Shown here: positions 17,421 through 24,985 of the stretch, in pieces
Layout of the letters: each line of letters starts with the position of its first letter
Position numbering within the stretch: the first letter of the stretch is position 1
DNA from: CAWGCA01 sp963820955
GTDB taxonomy: Bacteria > Pseudomonadota > Gammaproteobacteria > Chromatiales > Chromatiaceae
NCBI GenBank assembly: GCA_963820955.1
Contig: CAWGCA010000008.1
Location: forward strand, 1-64,000
DNA: 64,000 nucleotides
Direction: 5' to 3'
Translations under genes and position numbers: made by a program
The notes under the pieces: generated by a model
What the model was told of the DNA's origin: nothing
Seen by the model: the letters and a program-made list of their open reading frames with translations, nothing else
Database searches by the model: none

Positions 17421-17756
17421 TACGCTGTATGTCTGGAGTTGGTTTTTGCTGTTTTCAGCATTAAATCGTTAATGATTTACTCGGATAAGTGCAACGACCC
17501 GTTTGAGACAGTCGGCCCATTCGATCGGAAACCGGGGGGTGGGAAGAGAGCGTATTTTTTGGGGCACCTTCTCTACGTGATTGCCCGACGCCAGCACGGC
17601 TATCTCTATGGTGGCTTATCCGATACGTAGATCAAATTTTTCGCATTATGCCATGGAATCCGAGTGAGCATACAGATCAGCACGTTGCTGGTGCTAAATT
17701 GATTTAGAAGGGAAAGCGAGTGTTGTTTCATGATGTAATTGGCAAGGAGGTGAGAA

Positions 17757-18350
17757 ATGAAAGAAACGAAAGTGTTGCTGCTGCTAATGGTTGCCATGAC
17801 ACTTTTGACGACAAGATTGGTGCATGGAGCGACTTTATTCATTTCTTATGATGATCCCATCGGGGATTTTCAGAACGTTAATATAGATCTAATTGGAATG
17901 ACCCTGGTTTTTGATGACGTGACCGGGAATTATGAGCTCACCGTCAATTTCGATGATGCCAATCCTTTCATGGGAACGTTTAATGTTAACGCCAATCTAT
18001 TGAACGGAAATATCAGTCCGGTAACAACGGACCCTGCCTTCGTTGGTATTAATGAAATACCCACTGCAAGCCCTCCAACCAATGAATTAATTTTTACGGG
18101 AACGGACACAAGACTGACATCATGGAAACAAGGGGATCTAGTCGCAAACAACAGTTCGATATTTGGAATCCCAGTGGACGCTACCTTTACATCTTTTTTG
18201 TCAGGGGTGCAGAATCTTGGTCTTGGGATAGATGAATTGAATCCCGGTAGTTCATCTGTTGCTCTTATTCCTGTACTGCCAGCCCTTTGGCTCTTCGGGA
18301 GCGGTCTTCTGGGATTGATAGGAATAGCAGGACACAAGAAAATAGCATAG
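17757..18350 (+). CDS. VPLPA-type CTERM exported protein
   Basis: 197 residues from ATG 17757 with GGCAAGGAGGTGAGAA as a very strong ribosome site. Residues 1-24 are a signal peptide (LLLLMVAMTLLTTRLVHGAT). The body contains repeated short beta motifs (VFDDVTGNYELTVNFDDANP). The tail IPVLPALWLFGSGLLGLIGI then AGHKKIA matches the sorting signal, although the motif is V-L-P-A rather than V-P-L-P-A. The 380 bases upstream hold no other gene. The intact signal peptide, middle and tail suggest a working product. Confidence 0.83.
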   Translation: MKETKVLLLLMVAMTLLTTRLVHGATLFISYDDPIGDFQNVNIDLIGMTLVFDDVTGNYELTVNFDDANPFMGTFNVNANLLNGNISPVTTDPAFVGINEIPTASPPTNELIFTGTDTRLTSWKQGDLVANNSSIFGIPVDATFTSFLSGVQNLGLGIDELNPGSSSVALIPVLPALWLFGSGLLGLIGIAGHKKIA

Positions 18351-18362
18351 ACACTCTTAGTC

Positions 18363-18381
18363 GCGGCTCCTTCGGGAGCCG
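18363..18381 (+). terminator. Hairpin terminator after the third CTERM gene
   Basis: CGGCTCC(TTCG)GGAGCCG is a perfect seven-pair stem with the stable TTCG loop, 13 bases after the stop at 18350, followed by TCTTC rather than a long T-run. Confidence 0.65.
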
Positions 18382-18415
18382 TCTTCGTACGCAAGTGAAT
18401 ATCGCGTTCTGGCCG

Positions 18416-18595
18416 ATGCTCCATGCCATACATGTTTATTGGTTACCTCAACGAGAAGGCTCTGGAAAAACTCTGACTTCGCCCCATTCAAAGAGATCTG
18501 CAGAAAAGTCGAAGGTGGTACGCAAGGTGCCTTGCTCTTGTGGGAGCGGAAAGAAGTACAAACATTGCTGTGGTTCCGAACGCACATTGCATTAA
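18416..18595 (+). CDS. Small SEC-C zinc-binding motif protein (possible remnant)
   Basis: From ATG 18416 the frame gives 59 residues ending VPCSCGSGKKYKHCCGSERT. CxC-x(8)-CC is the SEC-C zinc motif found at the C-terminus of SecA and of several uncharacterised bacterial proteins. The N-terminal forty residues show no domain and there is no good ribosome site, so this may be the tail of a larger lost protein. Translation is uncertain. Confidence 0.45.
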   Translation: MLHAIHVYWLPQREGSGKTLTSPHSKRSAEKSKVVRKVPCSCGSGKKYKHCCGSERTLH

Positions 18596-18712
18596 TTCCA
18601 CTGCAGGAAATGCATGACGAAAAGAGTCAGTGACCGTTGAATGACTTGGCGCGATAATAATTGCGGAGGACACCGATCCTAATGGGCTGCTGCGCCAACT
18701 GTCGACCCTACC

Positions 18713-18792
18713 AGGTCTACATCATCGTTACGCTTGGCGAGATGCCTCGTGAGAAAGTTTACTTTCCCTGTCTGCGATGCGTGCTCATGCAC
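18713..18792 (+). repeat. Dispersed repeat, partner of 7921-7999
   Basis: AGGTCTACATCATCGTTACG then CTTGGCGAGATG... aligns to 7921-7999 at about 80 percent. The TTGATATATCAA part is degraded here. Confidence 0.55.
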
Positions 18793-18830
18793 TTCCACGC
18801 AGATAGATATTGAGAAGCGACAAGAATAAT

Positions 18831-19169
18831 TTAAGGACCCCCGAGTCTAGTGCAGACAGAACTGGAACAAAGGTAAACATCACCATTCTCATAGCCAACC
18901 CAAGCACTTATTGGCGTAAGTCCGCGAGTTGAATCTATCGCCGTGACCTTAGATTTAGGTGTTCCACTAAGAACACTACATGCAACTGACGAGCAGTATG
19001 CTACAGCACCTGAAGAGTATCCAACCCAAGACCAGGTAATTCGTTGTGTATTGCCTACAGCAATAGCAGTTACTGCCCCAATGTCTGCAGCCGAGGCCTT
19101 GGTGCCGAACGGTACGATAAATATCAAAGTCCATATGAAGATAATTATTCTCAAGATTGTTTTCACCAT
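18831..19169 (-). CDS. Small secreted protein with two internal repeats
   Basis: From ATG 19169 (MVKTILRIIIFIWTLIFIVP) with AAGGAC as ribosome site, 112 residues. Residues 1-28 form a signal peptide ending TKASAAD. The mature part has two similar units, SWVGYSSGAVAYCSSVACSV and AWVGYENGDVYLCSSSVCTR, each with a pair of cysteines that could form a disulfide. They resemble single blades of a beta-propeller or lectin repeat but no family can be named. The gene ends shortly before a dispersed repeat and may be a truncated longer repeat protein. The frame extends further upstream to 19289, but without a signal peptide at that end. Confidence 0.6.
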   Translation of the reverse strand: MVKTILRIIIFIWTLIFIVPFGTKASAADIGAVTAIAVGNTQRITWSWVGYSSGAVAYCSSVACSVLSGTPKSKVTAIDSTRGLTPISAWVGYENGDVYLCSSSVCTRLGGP

Positions 19170-19274
19170 TAGCTTGTCCTTTTTCGGGCTACTGATTGAT
19201 AAAGGTCTTGCAGTCAAAATACTCATACGTGCTTTAGATAGCAACATGATAGCATCCATAGCTGGTGCCCGTGC

Positions 19275-20357
19275 GGGGCGTTGTTGCATAAATCAAGCGG
19301 CCCGAGTTCATCGCCCTTCGCTACACTGATCTGATGCGGAAATCAGACTCTATCTTCAGATATCACATCCGGAACTGGTCGACCTACAACCGCGCATTGG
19401 TGCGCCGTGGTAGTATCACCTTCTGGGTCGACGAGGATGCGGTGTCAGCCTGGCGTAGTCAAGTTGAAACCGAGGGGCGTGGTAGACCATGGGTCCACAC
19501 TGATAGCGCCATCGAATGTGCACTGATCGTCAAAGCCGTCTTCCATCTCAGTCTGCGTGCGACCCAAGGACTTCTGGAATCGGTGGTACAGTTGATGGAC
19601 ATTGTACTGCCGGTACCGAACTACACAGATGAATCGGCGCCAGCGTGGACTCGATACGCAATGGCAGACTGCACCGACGAAGCAAGCGCGGCACGTGGTC
19701 ATAGACACCACCGGGTTGAAGGTATTCGGTGCGGGTAATGGTATGTCCGCAAGCATAGCATGGGACGCGGTCGCTGTCGTACCTAAGGAAAGGCTTCATC
19801 TGGGGGTAGACCAGGAAACGAAGAAGATTGTCGCCGTCGATCTGACCCCGAGCAACATTCACGATAGCTCACACCTGCCAGTCATGCTGGACCAGGTGAT
19901 GGGCGAAGTAAGTCAGGCGTCTGGTGACCGGGCGTACGACACCTGGAGATGTTATCAGTCGATTCTGGCGCGCGGGGCAGTTCCGACGATTCCACCGCGG
20001 CGCAATGCGAGGCTGAGCGCAGTCAAAGATCCGCCATCGTTCAAGGCCGTGCGAGATGCGGTGTTGTGCTGCATCAAGAGTAAGGGACGCTACCCGTGGC
20101 GGACTTCAAGTGGGGCTACGCGTCAGAGCCTGGCAGAGAACGCGGTTTCCCGTTTCAAGGCTTTGGTTGGTGTGCAACTGATGTCACGAAGGTTTGACAC
20201 GCAGCAGGTAGTAGAGGCCATGGTCAAATGCCGAGTTCTGAATCGGATGGCGGCGCTAGAAATGCCTAAGTCCAAACGCATTCCAGTGGTTTGATCTGTC
20301 TCTTTTTAAAAGAGCATAGGGATTCATCGCGTCGGTTCCGAATATTGCAACAGCGCT
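19275..20357 (+). mobile_element. IS5-family (IS903-group) element, inactive
   Basis: Ends GCGTTGTTGCATAAATC (from about 19277) and the complement of GCGCTGTTGCAATATTC near 20337-20354 are inverted and resemble IS903-type termini (GGCTTTGTTGAATAAATC). The transposase inside is frameshifted. No target duplication could be recognised. Confidence 0.7.
19334..20294 (+). pseudogene. IS5-family transposase, frameshifted
   Basis: Frame one (19334 to about 19626) reads NWSTYNRALVRRGSITFWVD and VFHLSLRATQGLLES, the standard start of IS5/IS1031/IS903 transposases. It breaks after VPNYT. A second frame continues as QMNRRQRGL, HVVIDTTGLKVFGAG (first Asp), ASGDRAYDTW (second Asp) and QSLAENAVSRFKAL (Glu region) to 20294. 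Restoring two bases (AC) in TACACAG near 19625 would join them as YTQMNRR. Total about 320 residues if repaired, normal for the family. Confidence 0.85.
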
Positions 20358-20404
20358 ATTAGCCAGGAACAGGAATTCGTGGCGGTTGAGATTTGGTAAG
20401 CATC

Positions 20405-20523
20405 GTGGATGCCTGAAAACGAATTCTTGAGAATTCTCTGTCCAAGAATACAATAAGGACAATAAATTCAGAAGGCTATGATCAGATAGGCAGAAATAAA
20501 GATTCGGTGGACCAGGACACCCA
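20405..20523 (-). repeat. Long inverted repeat, right copy (partner at 8739-8855)
   Basis: Reverse complement matches 8739-8855 at about 90 percent, including GAGAATTCTC and TGTCCTGGTCCACCG. The outer edge of this copy abuts a tRNA 3'-end fragment. Confidence 0.75.
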
Positions 20524-20524
20524 T

Positions 20525-20557
20525 TGGTCGCAGGTTCGATTCCTGCAAGATCTACCA
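20525..20557 (+). pseudogene. tRNA 3'-end fragment (T-arm, acceptor strand and CCA)
   Basis: GCAGG(TTCGATT)CCTGC is a complete T-stem and T-loop; it is followed by AAGATCT, A and CCA, the 3' acceptor strand, discriminator base and encoded CCA. The D-arm, anticodon arm and 5' acceptor strand are absent, so the identity cannot be told. Such fragments mark attachment sites left by integrating elements. Confidence 0.7.
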
Positions 20558-21022
20558 ATAAAAACAAATGATTACGACAATATCAGGCCTTATTTTTTCT
20601 TAACAGAAGTTTCGGGGTTCCATCTGGAAGTGTCACTTCACCAGGTAATAATATCCCTATCCCCTGGTACCGGTGGTCAAAGTTCTGTTTGCTTCCGCTT
20701 TCTTCCTGTCTACCAGACGAAAATTCATTGATTAATACCTCTCAAGCCAGCTTCTTGCATCATTGCCACGCTACAAATGGGATATTTCCTAGCAGCATCA
20801 CTATGGCCATTAGCGAATTGAACTAGCTATTGATTCGTAATTGCGAACGATCTACTTGGGGGATACAAATTAACTATAACTAATGCTTATAGGGATAATA
20901 ATTATTAAAAGCTTTACAATTTAAGAAATTACTAATATTATGTTTCTCTATTGAAGGCACCCAACAATGGTCTTCATAACTTAAGTAGTACAAATTTAAA
21001 CTCTTATTGTGGAGATCGACAA
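20558..21022 (+). promoter_or_regulatory. AT-rich leader upstream of the sulfur globule gene
   Basis: No convincing gene. The last 180 bases are very AT-rich (around TTTACAATTTAAGAAATTAC) and must hold the sgp promoter, but I cannot define -35/-10 or -24/-12 elements with confidence. Confidence 0.4.
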
Positions 21023-21376
21023 ATGAAAACTATCATTAAAGTTGCGACTGTAGCTGCTCTGATCGGCGCTTCCGCTACCGCTTCCGCCTGGTGGGGTGGT
21101 CCTTGGGGTGGAAACCGTGGATATGGTGACGGATATGGTGACGGATGGGGTGACATGTTTGGTGACATGGACTTCAACATGAGTTCCCGTGCGTCCGGTT
21201 CCGGTTATGGCCGTGGCTATGGTCGCGGATACGGCTATGGCAGCCCGTACTACGGTGGTTATGGCGCCCCTTATGGTGGTTATGGCGCGCCCTACGGCTA
21301 CGGTGCACCTGTTGCTCCTTATGGCTACCCGGCTCCGGTTGCCCCTCAGGCTGCTCCCGCCGCTCCGGCCAAGTAA
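21023..21376 (+). CDS. Sulfur globule protein, glycine/tyrosine-rich
   Basis: ATG 21023 follows GGAG at 21011 and gives a 117-residue protein. Residues 1-23 are a signal peptide (MKTIIKVATVAALIGASATA, then SAWW). The mature chain starts AWWGGPWGGNRGYGDGYGDG and contains FGDMDFNMSSRASGSGYGRG, the hallmarks of SgpA/B/C envelope proteins of Allochromatium-type sulfur globules, then GY- and AP-rich repeats. These structural proteins form the monolayer around periplasmic elemental sulfur stores. The longer frame starting at 20951 is not needed. A second homologue follows 122 bases downstream on the same strand. Confidence 0.88.
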   Translation: MKTIIKVATVAALIGASATASAWWGGPWGGNRGYGDGYGDGWGDMFGDMDFNMSSRASGSGYGRGYGRGYGYGSPYYGGYGAPYGGYGAPYGYGAPVAPYGYPAPVAPQAAPAAPAK

Positions 21377-21498
21377 GTCAATAGACAGTTAGAAAATTCC
21401 ATCGTCGCAGGGCGCGACTCAGGCACAGGGAGTGTGCTGATGAGAATCGGAATAATAAGGACCCCGTGAGGGTCTGCTAACCCAACGAGTTCAGGATC

Positions 21499-22191
21499 AT
21501 GAAAAAGATTTCAAAAGTGATTGCGGTTGCCGCGATGGCAACTGCTTCCATGACAGCTAGTGCCTGGTGGGGTGGCCCCTGGGGTAACAATGGCTACGGT
21601 GATGGTTTTGGTGATGGATACGCCGACGGCGGATTCAGCTTCAGCATGAGTGCACGCGGAAGTGGCCGCGGATATGGCAACGGCTATGGCCGCGGCTACG
21701 ATCACTACGGCTATCCTTACTACGGCGGATACCCCCAGGCTATCGCTTCACTGAGCGAAGAGCAGCAGGCTGCCGCCGCTGAGCAGCAGAAGGCATTCGC
21801 AGAACAGCAGGCCAAGGCCTTCCAGCAGGCGGTTGAAGCACAGCGTCAGCTCGCCGAGCAGTTCGCGGCCAACCAGCCGCAGCATGTTGCGCCCCTCGGC
21901 ATCGAGCCGGTTTCCTTTGATCGTCCGTTCGAGCAGGATTTCGCTGATATGGAAGCCCGCCACGAAGAGATCGTCAAGCAAATGGAAGAGCGTCGCAATG
22001 CAATGACCGCCAACCTGCCCGGCAGGCCGGAACTGACGGATGATAGCCGTCGCGTCGAGGCTCGCAAGCAGATGCAGGAGCGCCGTGACGAGATGATGAA
22101 ACATGTCGAGGCACAGCGGAAGAGCGCCGAGCAGCAGCAGGCTGTGATGCGAAAGCAGGCTGAAGAACGCCGCGCCAACAAAGAGATCTGA
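21499..22191 (+). CDS. Sulfur globule protein with long coiled-coil extension
   Basis: 230 residues. The first 80 repeat the Sgp plan: signal peptide ending TASMTASA, AWWGGPWGNN, FGDGYADGGFSFSMSARGSG, GRGYGNGYGRGYDHYGYPYY. From about residue 83 the chain changes to a Gln/Ala/Glu-rich helical region (EEQQAAAAEQQKAFAEQQAK) interrupted by a Pro-containing linker (about 130-150) and ending in charged repeats (RRVEARKQMQERRDEMMKHV). Known Sgp proteins are about 80-130 residues, so this extension is unusual. It could add a coiled-coil layer or tether to the globule. Probably co-transcribed with the gene upstream. Confidence 0.82.
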   Translation: MKKISKVIAVAAMATASMTASAWWGGPWGNNGYGDGFGDGYADGGFSFSMSARGSGRGYGNGYGRGYDHYGYPYYGGYPQAIASLSEEQQAAAAEQQKAFAEQQAKAFQQAVEAQRQLAEQFAANQPQHVAPLGIEPVSFDRPFEQDFADMEARHEEIVKQMEERRNAMTANLPGRPELTDDSRRVEARKQMQERRDEMMKHVEAQRKSAEQQQAVMRKQAEERRANKEI

Positions 22192-22212
22192 GCACTAACC
22201 TCAGATTGAACC

Positions 22213-22252
22213 AAAAACCGCGTGCGGTTCATGCTGCAGGCGGTTTTTCTTT
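22213..22252 (+). terminator. Terminator of the sulfur globule gene pair
   Basis: AAAAACCGC at 22213-22221 pairs with GCGGTTTTT at 22240-22248, followed by CTTTG, 21 bases after the stop codon. The loop also contains a small secondary stem. Confidence 0.75.
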
Positions 22253-22299
22253 GTCCGAAGTGCTGGGTTTCATAGCGGGTACACGACGATGCTAGCTTC

Positions 22300-22345
22300 C
22301 TCGTGTGGTCAAAACAGCTCATCCGTGTCGATATTTCAACAGGTT
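22300..22345 (+). repeat. Dispersed repeat, copy C
   Basis: CGTGTGGTCAAAACAGCTCA then TCCGTGTCGATATTTCAACA, a diverged form of the repeat at 8001-8045. Confidence 0.5.
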
Positions 22346-22408
22346 ATTGCTTCAGGCAAAACTTGGTGAGAGAGGGATCATGCAGCGTAGCGAACCCTCT
22401 GTACTGAA

Positions 22409-22549
22409 TCACTTGACTGACGAATCAGTCGCGTTCTCCTCAAACCAGCTCTCGGTCCACAGTCCTTGGAAATCTGAGAAAGCCCAGAAATTATGTGTGA
22501 CCAGCACCAAGTCGTTGACGGCGGCGATGGCTTCGATCTGAGAATCCGG
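22409..22549 (-). pseudogene. PIN-domain (VapC-type) toxin, C-terminal remnant
   Basis: On the minus strand the frame reads PDSQIEAIAAVNDLVLVTHN then FWAFSDFQGLWTESWFEEN and stops. D-x-Q-I-A-A-I-A...L-V-T-x-N-x-x-x-F...G-L is the conserved end of VapC PIN ribonucleases. An in-frame TAA just precedes the fragment and the first catalytic Asp is absent. Only the last acidic residues survive; no VapB partner is visible. Confidence 0.6.
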
Positions 22550-22908
22550 TTAGGAAGGCTGCCCTACGATGTCCTAGAGTTCAACGAACAGTTGGATGAT
22601 TGGCCATAAGATGCGGGCAGTGATTCAGGTCCAGGGGAGTAACGCGCCCAGTGTTAAAAATCTGTCCCTGGAGAAATGTTGCTCAAGCCGATATGAGGAG
22701 TTGATAAAGTCCCCGGCATTGCAGGGGGTATTTCTGGATACCGGAGGTAAAGCGGAACTCCGTCAGGAGCAAGAGTTACCCCGCGCCTGTTTTCGCGAGA
22801 GAGTTGTTAGTCCGCCAGCAATATCGTTGGTCTTATAGACAGTTACCCCTCCACGTTTCAGTTGCCAAGATATCCGTGCCGCGGCCTCCCAGCTCCAGTA
22901 TGAGATGT

Positions 22909-23442
22909 TCAATCCGGAACATGCAGACGAATAGTGACGGTGCCGATACTTGAGCCTCTTGTATCGAACTGCCAAAGCGTCGCCGAACCAGTATCCGCTG
23001 CTACATGGCTGCTGTGATTGTTGACTGTCTGAGCCCACCAGTCGAGGCTAAATGTCATCCCATTGGCATAAGCGTCCAGATTACTCGGAATATTCCAGTC
23101 CATAGGGCTGGCGATGGAGTAGGGTTCAATCGCGTAAAGGTCAACTCCATCCAGACTTGCGGTTGATGTAAAAGCGACTTTTCCACCAACATGCCCGATC
23201 AGCCACCAATGGGTGGAATTTGTGTCATCGAGATCGAAACTGAAACTGCCAGTGAGTTGCGAAAGGTCAATATCACCCAGAATCTTCACCTCGCGTGGCA
23301 CCCCACCTGACGGACTCGCAATGAGAATGGCATCTTCCAAAACGCCGCCTGTATCGACAGCGCGATCCACTTCGATATGGGAGCATGCCGATAGACCAGC
23401 GAGTGCAGAGATAGCGAATAGTAAAACAGAGAAGTTTTTCAT
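22909..23442 (-). CDS. Predicted lipoprotein, unknown function
   Basis: ATG 23442 with AAGGAC upstream gives 177 residues. MKNFSVLLFAISALAGLSAC has a type II signal peptide with lipobox LSAC (Cys 20). The mature part is beta-rich (VKILGDIDLSQLTGSFSFDL, WWLIGHVGGKVAFTSTASLD) with no cysteines beyond the lipid anchor. I do not recognise a family. It lies convergent to the sgp region and tandem to the Cys-rich protein gene upstream, about 317 bases apart. Confidence 0.75.
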   Translation of the reverse strand: MKNFSVLLFAISALAGLSACSHIEVDRAVDTGGVLEDAILIASPSGGVPREVKILGDIDLSQLTGSFSFDLDDTNSTHWWLIGHVGGKVAFTSTASLDGVDLYAIEPYSIASPMDWNIPSNLDAYANGMTFSLDWWAQTVNNHSSHVAADTGSATLWQFDTRGSSIGTVTIRLHVPD

Positions 23443-23758
23443 GATCTGTCCTTCCTTTGATTCGAAAAAAACCACCTTCCTTCGCTTTAATAGTAGCAGA
23501 TTAGTTGTTCGCTAAATGGGCAAGAAGTTCATTTGGAAAACCGGTTTTTCGATTGGTTCAGCAGCGTCTGCCATCCTTGCCATGGAATGTAGATCGAATT
23601 AGCTCGGACTTCCAATATGCGGCCATTGGGACAATAGCTTCCTGACTGCTGTCCGGTAAAAATACTTCACACTGATTCTAACAATACTTACATAAAAATA
23701 AGCGGTCCCCCCCGAAGAACGAGACGTCGGTGGAGAGGGCTTTGTAGATTATTAGAGA

Positions 23759-24679
23759 TTAGGGCCGGCAATAATCCTTGCAGACTTGTTCCAATAGCTC
23801 TGGATTCATCGGGTGAACGGTATCAACGGGTAGTCCTACAGCCTCCAAAAGTATGGCACTCAAGCCTCTCGCATCGCACACCCCTAACGCATCGGTAACG
23901 AATCCATAAGAGTCACAGGCAAGGGCCGCGGCGCAAACTTCAGCCTCTTCCCTGTTGTCTGCGCGTACCGTGATCAGACGACATGCCGCTCCCGGTGCAT
24001 CTGGGGCCAAACAGTAGCCCTCGGTCGTGACAATCACCTGCTCACAGTTTGGATCGTCGAAGGGATCGTCACAAGGTGCGCAGGTGGCTGGGATAATTAC
24101 ATCGGGACCAAACTCGGGGCAAGGTTCTCGGCACCGCACTTCGCTCCCGACTGTGACGCTGCCGGGTAGCGCACCACATGGGCAGATGGGCGGAAGCTCG
24201 CACAGGGTGATGAAGGTCCCGTCGGCCTGTCGCCTTTCAACCATAGTTGCGTCGGGGTCGCAACAGGCGACCCCAACACCCGGGGTCGCTTCACCTGTTT
24301 CTACGCAGGCGTAGCAGGTGTTCGAATGCCAATACAAGTCATTACAACAATCGCCGTTCTCTGCAGTCTCGCCTTCTCCGGCGCAGCAAATTTCGCGTGG
24401 GCTGGCGGGATCCAGGGACAAAGTGGATTTTGAATTGCCGGAGCAGCAGTCATCCGCGGTTGCGCCATCGGCCAAGCCATCGCCGGTCGATACGCAACAG
24501 CGCTCGTCCACGCATTCGAGGCCTTCGCAGCATGCCTCCGTTCCCCCCGGGCAGGAGGCACCGGCCAAGCCGCAAATATGTTCATCATTACAATTGATAA
24601 GAGACGTCGATCCGACGCCTATTGCGATAAGTATCAGGATTGAAGGGACAATCCCGATTTCTTTGATAAGGTTCTTCAT
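23759..24679 (-). CDS. Secreted cysteine-rich protein, unknown function
   Basis: ATG 24679 (MKNLIKEIGIVPSILILIAI) with GGAGG nine bases upstream gives 306 residues. An N-terminal membrane or signal segment (about 8-26) ends near NCNDEHIC. Then about 30 cysteines follow, with CC doublets (ACCEGLECVDERCC, DDCCSGN, ICCAGEG, DCCNDLYW, ACCDPDA) reminiscent of eukaryote-like or myxobacterial disulfide-rich repeats. The last 60 residues are less Cys-rich and end CKDYCRP. Probably exported and heavily disulfide-bonded. No homologous family can be named. Confidence 0.72.
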   Translation of the reverse strand: MKNLIKEIGIVPSILILIAIGVGSTSLINCNDEHICGLAGASCPGGTEACCEGLECVDERCCVSTGDGLADGATADDCCSGNSKSTLSLDPASPREICCAGEGETAENGDCCNDLYWHSNTCYACVETGEATPGVGVACCDPDATMVERRQADGTFITLCELPPICPCGALPGSVTVGSEVRCREPCPEFGPDVIIPATCAPCDDPFDDPNCEQVIVTTEGYCLAPDAPGAACRLITVRADNREEAEVCAAALACDSYGFVTDALGVCDARGLSAILLEAVGLPVDTVHPMNPELLEQVCKDYCRP

Positions 24680-24985
24680 GCCACTAGCCTCCGTTCTCGC
24701 AATAAAAACCGATTTCTCTGGCGGCAGCGGCATCCATGCAGAGAGCTAACGGATTCCATGAGTCCATCGTAACTGCATCGAAACCGCCGCGCTGTGCTTT
24801 CACAACCCCCCTCCTTCTCGCACAACCGAACTCTTCGGCCTTCGACGAACCTTACCCGGTAAGCATCCTTCCCAAAATCCCTTTCAATAATAAGCTTAAG
24901 TTACATACTTGAGTTGTTCAAGGTTGGTTGGCAAAGCAAATAAATCGAGCCGACATCGTGGATGTTATCGAGCACATGTAGTCAT

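Noticed and set aside
17757..18350. Sigma-54 promoters before the other CTERM genes
   Set aside because: I searched for GG-N10-GC patterns with TGGCAC/TTGC context and found none with acceptable spacing apart from 15583.
20256..20567. Minus-strand frame beginning MFLLVDLAGIEPATNG
   Set aside because: This is the well-known false protein produced by reading the complement of a tRNA 3' end; the tRNA fragment at 20525-20557 explains it.
22596..22838. 80-residue frame between the VapC remnant and lipoprotein gene
   Set aside because: No motif, no ribosome site; probably degraded accessory DNA.
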